Shown here in pieces: positions 34,391 through 49,900 of a stretch of DNA of 64,000 nt. This DNA is from Gordius sp. MW1. Lineage: Eukaryota > Nematomorpha > Gordioida > Gordea > Gordiidae. Under the pieces are notes generated by a model, which was given only the letters and a program-made list of their open reading frames with translations, was not told the DNA's origin and made no database searches. Made by a program: the position numbers and the translations under genes. The stretch is from contig OZ038530.1 of NCBI GenBank assembly GCA_964036665.1, forward strand, positions 1,426,001 to 1,490,000, given 5' to 3'. The stretch's first letter is position 1. Each line of letters starts with the position of its first letter.

Positions 34391-37300
34391 TGGTCACGGA
34401 CGGTCACGGATGGTCACGGACGGTCACGGATGGTCACGGATGATCACGGACGGACAACGGACGGACAACAAAAAGCGAGCCCATAAATTGCATAGCAATT
34501 AAAAAATAAATAATTTGGCTTTAATTTGCTATCTAAGCATTATTTAAGTTGGAAGAACGGACGGTCACGGATGGTCACGGATCGTCACGGACGGACATCG
34601 GACGGACAACAAAAAGCGAGCCCATAAATTGCATAGCAATTAAAAAATAAATAATTTGGCTTTAATTTGATATCTATCTAAGCATTATTTACGTTAGAAG
34701 GACGGACGGACACGGACGGTCACGTATGGTCACGGACGGTCACGGACGGTGACGGATAGTAACGAATGATTACGGACGGTCACGGACGGTCACGGATGGT
34801 CACGGATGGTCACGGACGGTCACGGATGGTCACGGATGGTCACAGATGGTCACGGACGGTCACGGATGGTCACGGACGGACACGGACAGACACGGACGGT
34901 CACGGATGGTCACGGACGGTCACGGCTGGTCACGGATGGTCACGGATGGTCACGGATGGTCACGGATGGTCACGGATAGTCACGGATGGTCACGGACGGT
35001 AACGGACGGTCACGGAACGACACGGACGGACACGGACGGACAGGGACGGACACAAGCGAGCCCATATATTGCAGAGCAATTAAAAAATAAATCATTTTGG
35101 CTCTAATTTGATATGTATCTAAGCATTATTTACGTTGGGCAGGACGGACGGACACGGACGGACAACGTACGGACAACAAAAAGCGAGCCCATAAATTGCA
35201 TAGCAATTAAAAAATAAATAATTTGGCTTTAATTTGCTATCTAAGCATTATTTAGGTTGGAAGGACGGACGGTAACGGATCGTCACTGATCGTCACGGAC
35301 GGACAACGGACGGACAACAAAAAGCGAGCCCATAAATTGCATAGCAATTAAAAAATAAATAATTTGGCTTTAATTTGCTATCTAAGCATTATTTACGTTG
35401 GAAGGACGGACGGTCACGGATGGTCACGGATTGTCACGGACGGTCACGTATGGTCACGGATGGTCACGGACGGTCACGGATGGTCACGGACGGTCACGGA
35501 TAGTCACGGACGGTCACGGATGGTCACGGACGGTCACGGACGGTCACGGATGGTCACGGACGGTCACGGATGGTCACGGACGGTCACAGATGGCACGGAC
35601 GGTCACGGATGGTCACGGATGGTCACGGACGGACAACAAAAAGCGAGCCCATAAATTGCATAGCAATTAAAAAATAAATAATTCGGCTTTAATTTGCTAT
35701 CTAAGCATTATTTACGTTGGAAGGACGGACGAACACGGACGGACACGGATGGTCACGGACGGTCACGGATGGTCACGGACGGTCACAGATGGTCACGGAC
35801 GGTCACAGATGGACACGGACGGTCACAGACTATCACGGATAGTCACGGACGGTCACGGATGGTCACGGACGGTCACGGATGGTCACGGATGGTCACGGAC
35901 GGTCACGGATGGTCACGGATGGTCACGGACGGTCACGGACGGACACGGACGGTCACGGACGGACACGGACGGACACGGACGGACACGGACGGACAATGGA
36001 CGGACAACAAAAAGCGAGACCCAAAAATTGCATAGCAATTAAAAATTAAATAATGTGGCTTTAATTTGCTATCTAAGCATTATTTACGTTGGAAGGACGG
36101 ACGGACAACGGCCGGTCACGGATGGACACGGACGGACACGGACGGTCACGGAAGGTTACGGATGGTCACGGACGGACAACGGACGGACAACAAAAAGCGA
36201 GCCCATAAATTGCATAGCTATTAAAAAAATAAATAATTTGGCTTTAATTTGATATCTATCTAAGCATTATTTACGTTGGAAGGACGGACGGACAACGGAC
36301 GGACACGGACCGTCACGGATGGTCACGGATCGTCACGGATGGTCACGGATGGTCACGGACGGTCACGAACGGACACGGACGGACACAGACGGTCACGGAC
36401 GGACACGGACGGACACGGACGGTCACGGACGGACACGGACGGACAACGGACGGACAACAAAAAGCGAGACCCAAAAAATAAATAATTTGGCTTTAATTTG
36501 CTATCTAAGCATTATTTACGTTGGAAGGACAGACGGACAACGGACGGTCACGGATGGACACGGATGGACACGGACGGACACGGACGGTCACGGATGGTCA
36601 CGGACGGACAACGGACGGACAATAAAAAGCGAGACACATAAATTGCATAGCAATTAAAAAATAAATAATTTGGCTTTAATTTGATATCTATCTAAGCATT
36701 ATTTACGTTGAAAGGACGGACGGAAAACGGACGGTCACGGATGTTTACGGATAGTCACGGATGGTCACGGACGGTCACGGATGGTCACGGACGGTCACGG
36801 ACGGTCACGGATGGTCACGGATGGTCACGGATGGTCACGGATGGTCACGGACGGTCACGGATGGTCACGGACGGTCACGGACGGACACGGACAGACACGG
36901 ACGGTCACGGACGGTCACGGAAGGACACGGACGGTCACGGACGGACACGGACGGACAATGGACGGACAACAAAAAGCGAGACCCAAAAATTGCATAGCAA
37001 TTAAAAAATAAATAATGTGGCTTTAATTTGCTATCTAAGCATTATTTACGTTGGAAGGACGGACGGACAACGGCCGGTCACGGATGGACACGGACGGACA
37101 CGGACGGTCACGGAAGGTTACGGATGGTCACGGACGGACAACGGACGGACAACAAAAAGCGAGCCCATAAATTGCATAGCTATTAAAAAAATAAATAATT
37201 TGGCTTTAATTTGATATCTATCTAAGCATTATTTACGTTGGAAGGACGGACGGACAACGGACGGACACGGACCGTCACGGATGGTCACGGACGGTCACGG

Positions 37301-40300
37301 ACGGTGACGGATAGTAACGAATGATTACGGACGGTCACGGACGGTCACGGATGGTCACGGATGGTCACGGACGGTCACGGATGGTCACGGACAGTCACGG
37401 ACGGTCACGGACGGTCACGGATGGTCACGGACGGTTACGAACGGTCACGAACGGTCACGGACGGTCACGGACGGTCACGGACGGACAACGGACGGACAAC
37501 AAAAAGCGAGACACATAAATTGCATAGCAATTAAAAAATAAATAATTTGGCTTTAATTTGATATCTATCTAAGCATTATTTACGTTAGAAGGACGGACGG
37601 ACAACGGACGGACACGGACGGTCACTAGTCACGGACGGTCACGGATGGTCACGGACGGTCACGGACGGGTAGGGATGGTCACGGATGGTCACGGACGGTC
37701 ACGGATGGTCACGGACTATCACGGATGGTCACGAACGGTCACGGATGGTCACGGACGGTCACGGACGGTCACGGATAGTCACGGACGGTCACGGATGGTC
37801 ATGGACGGTCACGGATGGTCACGGATGGTCACGGACGGACAACGGACGGACATCAAAAAGCGAGCCCATAAATTGCATATCAATTAAAAAATAATTAATT
37901 TGGCTTTAATTTGCTATCTAAGCATTATTTACGTTGGAAGGACCGACGGTCACGGATCGTCACGGACGGACAACGGACGGACAACAAAAAGCGAGCCCAT
38001 AAATTGCATAGCAATTAAAAAATAAATAGTTTGGCTTTAATTTGCTATCTAAGCATTATTTACGGACGGTCACGGAAGGTCCTGGACGGTCACAGATGGT
38101 CACGGATGGTCACGGACGGACAACGAACGGACAACAAAAAGCGAGACACATAAATTGCATAGCAATTAAAAAATAAATAATTTGGCTTTAATTTGATATC
38201 TATCTAAGCATTATTTACGTTGGAAGGACGGACTGACAACGGACGGACACGGACGGTCACGGATGGTCACGGATGGTCACGGATGGTCACGGACGGTCAC
38301 GGATGGTCACGGACGGACAACGGATGGACAACAAAAAGCGAGCCCATAAATTGCATAGCAATTAAAAAATAAATAATGTGGCTTTAATTTGCTATCTAGG
38401 CATTATTTACGTTGAAAGAACGGACGGACAACGAACGGTCACGGACAGACACGGACGAACAACTGACGGACACGGACGCACAACGGACGGACAACAAAAA
38501 GCGAGCCCATAAATTGCATAGCAATTAAAAAAATAAATAATTTGGCTTTAATTTGATATCTATCTAAGCATTATTTACGTTGGAAGGACGGACGGACAAC
38601 GGACGGACACGGACCGTCACGGATGGTCACGGATCGTCACGGACGGTTACGGATGGTCACGGATCGTCACGGACGGACACGGACAGACACGGACGGTCAC
38701 ATATGGTCACGGACGGTCACGGCTGGTCACGGATGGTCACGGATGGTCACGGATGGTCACGGATGGTCACGGATAGTCACGGATGGTCACGGACGGTAAC
38801 GGACGGTCACGAAACGACACGGACGGACAGGGACGGACACAAGCGAGCCCATATATTGCAGAGCAATTAAAAAATAAATCATTTTGGCTCTAATTTGATA
38901 TGTATCTAAGCATTATTTACGTTGGGCAGGACGGACGGACACGGACGGACAACGTACGGACAACAAAAAGCGAGCCCATAAATTGCATAGCAATTAAAAA
39001 ATAAATAATTTGGCTTTAATTTGCTATCTAAGCATTATTTAGGTTGGAAGGACGGACGGTCACGGATCGTCACTGATCGTCACGGACGGACAACGGACGG
39101 ACAACAAAAAGCGAGCCCATAAATTGCATAGCAATTAAAAAATAAATAATTTGGCTTTAATTTGCTATCTAAACATTATTTACGTTGGAAGGACGGACGG
39201 TCACGGATGGTCACGGACGGTCACGTATGGTCACGGATGGTCACGGACGGTCACGGATGGTCACGGACGGTCACGGATAGTCACGGACGGTCACGGATGG
39301 TCACGGACGGTCACGGACGGTCACGGATGGTCACGGACGGTCACGGATGGTCACGGATGGTCACGGACGGTCACGGATGGCACGGACGGTCACGGATGGT
39401 CACGGATGGTCACGGATGGTCACGGACGGACAACAAAAAGCGAGCCCATAAATTGCATAGCAATTAAAAAATAAATAATTCGGCTTTAATTTGCTATCTA
39501 AGCATTATTTACGTTGGAAGGACGGACGAACACGGACGGACACGGATGGTCAGGGACGGTCACGGATGGTCACGGACGGTCACAGATGGTCACGGACGGT
39601 CACAGATGGTCACGGACGGTCACGGACTATCACGGATGGTCACGGACGGTCACGGATGGTCACGGACGGTCACGGATGGTCACGGATGGTCACGGACTAT
39701 CACGGATGGTCACGGACGGTCACGGACGGTCACGGATGGTCACGGACGGTCACGGACGGACACGGACGGTCACGGACGGACATGGACGGACAACGGACGG
39801 ACAACAAAAAGCGAGACCCAAAAAATAAATAATTTGGCTTTAATTTGCTATCTAAGCATTATTTACGTTGGAAGGACAGACGGACAACGGATGGTCACGG
39901 ATGGACACGGATGGACACGGACGGACACGGACGGTCACGGATGGTCACGGACGGACAACGGACGGACAATAAAAAGCGAGACACATAAATTGCATAGCAA
40001 TTAAAAAATAAATAATTTGGCTTTAATTTGATATCTATCTAAGCATTATTTACGTTGGAAGGACGGACGGACAACGGACGGTCACGGATGTTCACGGATA
40101 GTCACGGATGGTCACGGACGGTCACGGATGGTCACGGACGGTCACGGACGGTCACGGACGGTCACGGATGGTCACGGACGGACAACGGATGGACAACAAA
40201 AAGCGAGCCCATAAATTGCATAACAATTAAAAAATAAATAATGTGGCTTTAATTTGCTATCTAAGCATTATTTACGTTGGAAGGACGGACGGACAACGGA

Positions 40301-43300
40301 CGGTCACGGATGGACACTGACGGACACGGACGGTCACGGAAGGTTACGGATGGTCACGGACGGACAACGGACGGACAACAAAAAGCGAGACACATAAATT
40401 GCATAGCAATTAAAAAATAAATAATGTGGCTTTAATTTGCTATCTAAGCATTATTTACGTTGGAAGAACGGACGGACAACGAACGGTCACGGACAGACAC
40501 GGACGAACAACTGACGGACACGGACGCACAACGGACGGACAACAAAAAGCGAGACCCAAAAATTGCATAGCAATTAAAAAATAAATAATTTGGCTTTAAT
40601 TTGCTATCTAAGCATTATTTACGTTGGAAGGACGGACGGACAACGGACGGACACGGATAGTCACGGATGGTCACGGATGGTCACGGACGGTCACGGACGG
40701 TCACGGATAGTCACGGATGGTCACGGACTGTCACGGAAGGTCACGGATGGTCACGGATGGACACGGACGGTCACGGATGGTCACGGAAGGTCACGGATGG
40801 TCACGGATGGTCACGGACGGTCACGGATGGTCACGGACGGTCACGGATGGTCACGGACGGTCACGGATGGTCACGGATAGTCACGGATGGTCACGGACGG
40901 TAACGGACGGTCACGGAACGACACGGACGGACACGGACGGACAGGGACGGACACAAGCGAGCCAATATATTGCAGAGCAATTAAAAAATAAATCATTTTA
41001 TCTTTAATTTGATATGTATCTAAGCATTATTTACGTTGGGCAGGACGGACGGACACGGACGGACAACGTACGGACAACATAAAGCGAGCCCCTAAATTGC
41101 ATAGCAATTAAAAAATAAATAATTAGGCTTTAATTTGCTATCTAAGCATTATTTAGGTTGGAAGGACGGACGGTCACGGATCGTCACGGACGGACAACGG
41201 ACGGACAACAAAAAGCGAGCCCATAAATTGCATAGCAATTAAAAAATAAATAATTTGGCTTTAATTTGCTATCTAAGCATTATTTACGTTGGAAGGACGG
41301 ACGGTCACGGATGGTCACGGATAGTCACGGACGGTCACGGACGGTCACGGACGGTCACGGGATGGTCACGGACGGTCACGGATGGTCACGGATGTTCACG
41401 GTAGGACAACAAAAAGCGAGCCCATAAATTGCATAGCAATTAAAAAATAAATAATTTGGCTTTAATTTGCTATCTAAGCATTATTTACGTTGGAAGGACG
41501 GACGGACACGGGACACGGACGGTCACGAATGGTCACGGACGATCACGGATGGTCACGGATTGTCACGGACTATCACGGATGGTCACGGACGGTCACGGAC
41601 GCTCACGGATGGTCACGGACGGTCACGGACGGTCACGGATGGTCACGGACGGTCACGGATGGTCACGGATGGTCACGGACGGACAACGGACGGACAACAA
41701 AAAGCAAGACCCAAAAATTGCATAGCAATTAAAAAATAAATAATTTGGCTTTAATTTGATATCTATCTAAGCATTATTTACGTTGGGCAGGACGGACGGA
41801 CACGGACAAACAACGGACGGTCACGGATGGACACGGACGGACACGGACGGTCACGGAGGGTTACGGACGGTCACGGACGGACACGGACGGACACGGATGG
41901 ACACGGACGGTCACGGACGGTCACGGACGGTCACGGACGGTCACGGACGGACAACAAAAAGCGAGATCCAAAAATTGCATAGCAATTAAAAAATAAATAA
42001 TTTGGCTTTAATTTGCTATCTAAGCATTATTTAGGTTGGAAGGACGGACGGACAACAGACGGTCACGGACAGACACGGACGGACACGAACGGTCACGGAC
42101 GGTTACGGACGGACACGGACGGACACGGATGGACACGGACGGTCACGGACGGACACGGACGGACACGGACGGTCACGGACGGTCACGGACGGTCACGGAC
42201 GGACACGGACGGACACGGATGGACACGGACGGTCACGGACGGTCACGGACGGTCACGGACGGTCACGGACGGTCACGGACGGACAACGGACGGACAACAA
42301 AAAGCGAGCCCATAAATTGCAGAGCAATTAAAAAAATAAATAATTTGGCTTTAATTTGATATCTATCTAAGCATTATTTAACGGACAACAAAAAGCGAGA
42401 CACATAAATTGCATAGCAATTAAAAAATAAATAGTGTGGCTTTAATTTGCTATCTAAGCATTATTTACGTTGGAAGGACGGACGGACAACGGACGGTGAC
42501 GGACGGACACGGACGGTCACGGACGGACAACAAAAAGCGAGCCCATAAATTGAGTAGCAATTAAAAAAATTAAAAATTTGGCTTTAATTTGATATCTATC
42601 TAAGTATTATTTACGTTGGAAGGACGGACGGACAACGGACGGACACGGACCGTCACGGATGGTCACGGACGGTCACGGATGGTCACGGATGGTCACGGAC
42701 GGTCACGGACGGACACGGACGGACACGAACGGTCACGGACAGTCACGGACGGACACGGACGGACACGGACGGACACGGACGGTCACGGACGGTCACGGAC
42801 GGACAACGGACGGACAACAAAAAGCGAGATCCAAAAATTGCATAGCAATTAAAAAATAAATAATTTGGCTTTAATTTGCTATCTAAGCATTATTTACGTT
42901 GGAAGGACGGACGGACAACAGACGGTCACGGACAGACACGGACGGACAACTGACGGACACGGACGCACAACTGACGGACAACAAAAAGCGAGACCCAAAA
43001 TTGCCAAGCAATTAAAAAATAAATAATTTGGCTTTAATTTGCTATCTAAGCATTATTTACGTTGGAAGGACGGACGGACAACGGACGGACACGGATAGTC
43101 ACGGATGGTCACGGATGGTCACGGACGGTCACGGATAGTCACGGATGGTCACGGACGGTCACGGACGGTCACGGATGGTCACGGATGGACACGGACGGTC
43201 ACGGATGGTCACGGAAGGTCACGGATGGTCACGGATGGTCACGGACGGTCACGGATGGTCACGGACGGTCACGGACGGTCACGGACGGTCACGGAACGAC

Positions 43301-46300
43301 ACGGACGGACACGGACGGACAGGGACGGACACAAGCGAGATCATATATTGCAGAGCAATTAAAAAATAAATCATTTTGGCTTTAATTTTATATGTATCTA
43401 AGCATTATTTACGTTGGGCAGGACGGACGGACACGGACGCACAACTGACGGACAACAAAAAGCGAGACCCAAAAATTGCCAAGCAATTAAAAAATAAATA
43501 ATTTGGCTTTAATTTGCTATCTAAGCATTATTTACGTTGGAAGGACGGACGGACAACGGACGGACACGGATAGTCACGGATGGTCACGGATGGTCACGGA
43601 CGGTCACGGACGGTCACGGATAGTCACGGATGGTCACGGACGGTCACGGATGGTTACGGATGGTCACGGATGGTCACGGACGGTCACGGACGGTCACGGA
43701 CGGTCACGGATGGTCACGGACGGTCACGGACGGACACGGACGGACACGGACGGACACGGACGGTCACGGACGGTCACGGACGGACACGGACGAACACGGA
43801 CGAACACGGACGGACAACGGACGGACAACAAAAAGCGAGACCCAAAAATTGCATAGCAATTAAAAAATAAATAATGTGGCTTTAATTTGCTATCTAAGCA
43901 TTATTTACGTTGGAAGGACGGACGGACAACGGACGGTCACGGATGGACACGGACGGACACGGACGGTCACGGAAGGTTACGGATGGTCACGGACGGACAA
44001 CGGACGGACAACAAAAAGCGAGACACATAAATTGCATAGCAATTAAAAAATAAATAATGTGGCTTTAATTTGCTATCTAAGCATTATTTACGTTGGAAGA
44101 ACGGACGGACAACGAACGGTCACGGACAGACACGGACGAACAACTGACGGACACGGACGCACAACGGACGGACAACAAAAAGCGAGACCCAAAAATTGCA
44201 TAGCAATTAAAAAATAAATAATTTGGCTTTAATTTGCTATCTAAGCATTATTTACGTTTGAAGGACGGACGGACAACGGCACGGATAGTCACGGATGGTC
44301 ACAGATAGTCACGGATGGTCACGGACTGTCACGGAAGGTTACGGATGGTCACGGATGGACACGGACGGTCACGGATGGTCACGGAAGGTCACGGATGGTC
44401 ACGGATGGTCACGTACGGTCACGGATGGTCACGGACGGTCACGGATGGTCACGGATGGTCACGGATAGTTACGGATGGTCACGGACGGTAACGGACGGTC
44501 ACGGAACGACACGGACGGACACGGACGGACAGGGACGGACACAAGCGAGCCCATATATTGCAGAGCAATTAAAAAATAAATCATTTTGGCTTTAATTTGA
44601 TATGTATCTAAGCATTATTTACGTTGGGCAGGACGGACGGACACGGACGGACAACGTACGGACAACATAAAGCGAGCCCATAAATTGCATAGCAATTAAA
44701 AAATAAATAATTTGGCTTTAATTTGCTATCTAAGCATTATTTAGGTTGGAAGGACGGATGGTCACGGATGGTCAGTGACTATCACGGATGGTCACGGACG
44801 CTCACGGATGGTCACGGACGGTCACGGACGGTCACGGATGGTCACGGACGGTCACGGATGGTCACGGATGGTCACGGACGGACAACGGACGGACAACAAA
44901 AAGCAAGACCCAAAAATTGCATAGCAATTAAAAAATAAATAATTTGGCTTTAATTTGATATCTATCTAAGCATTATTTACGTTGGGCAGGACGGACGGAC
45001 ACGGACAAACAACGGACGGTCACGTATGGTCACGGATGGTCACGGACTATCACGGATGGTCACGGACGGTCACGGACGCTCACGGATGGTCACGGACGGT
45101 CACGGATGGTCACGGACGGTCACGGAGGGTTACGGATGGTCACGGACGGACAACGGACGGACAACAAAAAGCGAGACACATAAATTGCATAGCAATTAAA
45201 AAATAAATAATGTGGCTTTAATTTGCTATCTAAGCATTATTTACGTTGGAAGGACGGACGGACAACGGACGGTCACGGACAGACACGGACGGACAACTGA
45301 CGGACACGGACGCACAACGGACGGACAACAAAAAGCGAGCCCACAAATTGCAGAGCAATTAAAAAAATAAATAATTTGGCTTTAATTTGATATCTATCTA
45401 AGCATTATTTAACGGACAACAAAAAGCGAGACACATAAATTGCATAGCAATTAAAAAATAAATAGTGTGGCTTTAATTTGCTATCTAAGCATTATTTACG
45501 TTATAAGGACGGACGGACAACGGACGGTCACGGACGGACACGGACGGTCACGGACGGACAACAAAAAGCGAGCCCATAAATTGAGTAGCAATTAAAAAAA
45601 TTAAAAATTTGGCTTTAATTTGATATCTATCTAAGCATTATTTACGTTGGAAGGACGGACGGACAACGGACGGACACGGACCGTCACGGATGGTCACGGA
45701 TCGTCACGGACGGTCACGGATGGTCACGGATGGTCACGGACGGTCACGGACGGACACGGACGGACACGAACGGTCACGGACGGTCACGGACGGACACGGA
45801 CGGACACGGACGGTCACGGACGGTCACGGACGGTCACGGACGGACAACGGACGGACAACAAAAAGCGAGCCCATAAATTGCATAGCAATTAAAAAATAAA
45901 TAATTCGGCTTTAATTTGCTATCTAAGCATTATTTACGTTGGAAGGACGGACGAACACGGACGGACACGGATGGTCATGGACGGTCACGGATGGTCACGG
46001 ACGGTCACGGACTATCACGGATGGTCACGGATGGTCACGGACGGTCACGGATGGTCACGGACGGTCACGGATGGTCACGGATGGTCACGGACTATCACGG
46101 ATGGTCACGGATGGTCACGGACGGTCACGGACGGTCACGGATGGTCACGGACGGTCACGGACGGTCACGGATGGTCACGGACGGTCACGGACGGTCACGG
46201 ACGGACACGGACGGACACGGACGGACACGGACGGACACGGACGGACAACGGACGGACAACAAAAAGCGAGACCCAAAAATTGCATAGCAATTAAAAAATA

Positions 46301-46968
46301 AATAATGTGGCTTTAATTTGCTATCTAAGCATTATTTACGTTGGAAGGACGGACGGTCACGGATGGTCACGGATGGTCACGGATGGTCACGGATGGACAA
46401 CGGACGGACAACAAAAAGCGAGCCCATAAATTGCATAGCAATTAAAAAATAAACAATTTGGCTTTAATTTGCTATTTAAGCATTATTTAGGTTGGAAGGA
46501 CGGACGGTCACGGATCGTCACGGACGGACAACGGACGGACAACAAAAAGCGAGCCCATAAATTGCATAGCAATTAAAAAATAAATAATTTGGCTTTAATT
46601 TGCTATCTAAGCATTATTTACGTTGGAAAGACGGACGGACAACGGACGGTCATGGACGGACAACGGACGGACAACAAAAAGCGAGACACATAAATTGCAT
46701 AGCAATTAAAAAATAAATAATTTGGCTTTAATTTGATATCTATCTAAGCATTATTTACGTTGGAAGGACGGACGGACACTGACGGTCACGGATGGTCACG
46801 GAGGGTCACGGATGGTCACGGATGGTCACGGACGGTCACGGATGGTTACGGATGGTCACGAACTATCACGGATGGTCACGCACTATCACGGATGGTCACG
46901 GACGGTCACCGATAGTCACGGATGGTCACGGACGGTCACGTATGGTCACGGACGGTCACATATGGTCT
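34391..46968 (-). repeat. Composite satellite arm B, opposite orientation to arm A
   Basis: About 12.6 kb of the same composite satellite as 26191-31200 but reverse-complemented: units read GGTCACGGAC/GGTCACGGAT and about 55 AT-rich modules read GCGAGCCCATAAATTGCATA ... CATTATTTACGTTGGAAGG. Large internal duplications are visible. The rare string GGTGACGGATAGTAACGAAT occurs at 34748 and 37301, and a GGGCAGGACGGACGG plus AACGTACGG string occurs near 35138, 38925 and 41037. Some modules are truncated (42370, 45410). Open frames are repeat translations only. Confidence 0.95.
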
Positions 46969-49900
46969 AGATATCAAATTAAAGCCAAATTATTTATTTT
47001 TTAATTGCTATGCAATATATTGGCTCGCTTTTTGTTGTCCGTCCGTTGTCCGTCCGTGACCATCCGGGACCGTCCGTGACCGTTCGTGACCATCCGTGAC
47101 CGTCCGTGACCATCCGTGACCATCCGTGACTATCCGTGACCGTCCGTGACCATCTGTGATAGTCCGTGACCAGCCGTGACCGTCCGTGACCATCCGTGAC
47201 CGTCCGTGACTATCCGTGACCGTCCGTGACCATCCGTAATAGTCCGTGACCATCCGTGACCATCCGTGACCGTCCGTGACCGTCCGTGACCATCCGTGAC
47301 CGTCCGTGACCATCCGTGACAATCCGTGACAATCCGTGACCGTCCGTGACCGTCCGTGTCCGCCCGTTGTCCGTCAGTCCTTCCAACGTAAATAATGCTT
47401 AAGATATCAAATTAAAGCCAAATTATTTATTTTTTAATTGCTATGAAATTTATCTGTCTCGCTTTTTGTTGTCCGTCCGTTGTCCGTTCGTGACCGTCCG
47501 TGACCGTCCGTGACCATCCGTGACCGTCCGTGACCATCCGTGACCGTCCGTAAATAATGCTTAGATAGCAAATTAAAGCCAAATTATTTATTTTTTAATT
47601 GCTATGCAATTTATGGGCTCGCTTTTTGTTGTCCGTCCGTTGTCCGTCCGTGACGATCCGTGACCGTCCGTCCTTCCAACGTAAATAATGCTTAGATAGC
47701 AAATTAAAGCCAAATTATTTATTTTTTAATTGCTATGCAATTTATGGGCTCGCTTTTTGTTGTCCGTCCGTGACGATCCGTGACGATCCGTGACCGTCCG
47801 TCCTTCCAACCTAAATAATGCTTAGATAGCAAATTAAAGCCAAATTATTTATTTTTTAATTGCTATGCAATTTATGTGCTCGCTTTTTTAGTCCGTCCGT
47901 TGTCCGTCCGTGTCCGTCCGTCCTGCCCAACGTAAATAATGCTTAGATACATATCAAATTAAACCCAAAATGATTTATTTTTTAATTGCTCTGCAATATA
48001 TGGGCTCGCTTGTGTCCGTCCCTGTCCGTCCGTGTCCGTCCGTGTCGTTCCGTGACCGTCCGTTACCGTCCGTGACCATCCGTGACTATCCGTGACCATC
48101 CGTCACCATCCGTGACCGTCCGTGACCATCCGTGACCGTCCGTGACCATCCCTAACCGTCCGTGACCATCCGTGACCATCCGTGACCGTCCGTGACCATC
48201 CGTGACCGTCCGTGACCATCCGTGACCGTCCGTGTCCATCCGTGACCATCCGTGACCGTCCATGACCCTCCGTGACCATCCGTGACCGTCCGTGACCGTC
48301 CGTGTCCATCTGTGACCGTCCGTGACCGTCCGTGACCATTCGTGACTATCCGTGACCGTCCGTGACCGTCCGTGACCATCCGTGACCGTCCGTTGTCCGT
48401 CCGTCCTTCCAACGTAAATAATGCTTAGATAGATATCAAATTAAAGCCAAATTTTTTATTTTTTAATTGCTATGCAATTTATGGGCTCGCTTTTTGTTGT
48501 CCGTCCGTTGTCCGTCCGTGTCCATCTGTGACCGTCCGTGACCGTCCGTGACCATTCGTGACTATCCGTGACCGTCCGTGACCATCTGTGACCGTCCGTG
48601 ACCATCCGTGACTATCCGTGACCGTCCGTGACCATCCGTGATAGTCCGTGACCATCCGTGACCGTCCGTGACGATCCGTGACCGTCCGTCACCGTCCGTG
48701 ACCATCCGTGACCGTCCGTCCTTCCAACGTAAATAATGCTTAGATAGATATCAAATTAAAGCCAAATTATTTATTTTTTAATAGCTATGCAATTTAGGGG
48801 CTCGCTTTTTGTTGTCCGTCCGTGACCATCCGTGACCGTCCGTGACCGTCCGTGACCGTCCGTGACCATCCGTGACCGTCCGTGACCATCCGTGACCGTC
48901 CGTGACCATCCGTGACCGTCCGTGAGCGTCCGTGACCATATGTGACCGTCCGTGACAATCCGTGACCATCCGTGACCGTCCGTCCTTCCAACGTAAATAA
49001 TGCTTAGATAGCAAATTAAAGCCAAATTATTTATTTTTTAATTGCTATGCAATTTATGGGCTCGCTTTTTGTTGTCCGTCCGTTGTCCGTCCGTGACCAT
49101 CCGTGACCAGCCGTGACCGTCCGTGACTATCCGTGACCGTCCGTGACCGTCCGTGACCAGCCGTGACCGTCCGTCCTTCCAACGTAAATAATGCTTAGAT
49201 AGATATCAAATTAAAGCCAAATTACTTATTTTTTAATTACTATGCAATTTATGTGTCTCGCTTTTTATTGTCCGTCCGTTGTCCGTCCGTGACCATCCGT
49301 GACCGTCCGTGTCCGTCCGTGTCCATCCGTGACCATCCGTTGTCCGTCCGTCCTTCCAACGTAAATAATGCTTAGATAGCAAATTAAAGACAAATTATTT
49401 ATTTTTTAATTGGTATGCAATTTTTGGGTCTCGCTTTTTGTTGTCCGTCCGTTGTCCGTCTGTGTCCGTCCCTAACCGTCCGTAACCGTCCGTGTCCATC
49501 CGTGTCCTTCCGTGTCCGTCCGTGACCGTCCGTGACCATCCGTGACCGTCTGTGTCCGTCCGTTGTCCGTCCGTGACCGTCCGTGACCATACGTGACTAT
49601 CCGTGACCGTCCGTGACCATCCGTGATAGTCCGTGATCAGCCGTGACCGTCCGTGAATGTCCGTGACCGTCCGTGACCGTCCGTGACCATCCGTGACCAT
49701 ACGTGACCGTCCGTCCTTCCAACGTAAATAATGCTTAGATAGATATCAAATTAAAGCCAAATTATTTATTTTTTAATTGCTATGCAATTTATGGGCTCGC
49801 TTTTTGTTGTCCGTCCGTTGTCCGTCCGTGACCATCCGTGACCATCCGTGACCGTCTGTGACCATCCGTGACCGTCCGTGACCATACGTGACCGTCCGTG

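Noticed and set aside
34215-34397. 60-codon minus-strand frame over the inverted repeat next to the NUMT, and the similar one at 61046-61228
   Set aside because: It spans a hairpin and runs into satellite. The protein has no recognisable motif and the frame is in the standard code within mitochondrial-derived DNA.
34391-46968. CRISPR-like pattern of regularly repeated modules with variable segments between
   Set aside because: The repeats are about 90 bp, the intervening segments are themselves a satellite of varying length, and the setting is eukaryotic. No cas gene is present.
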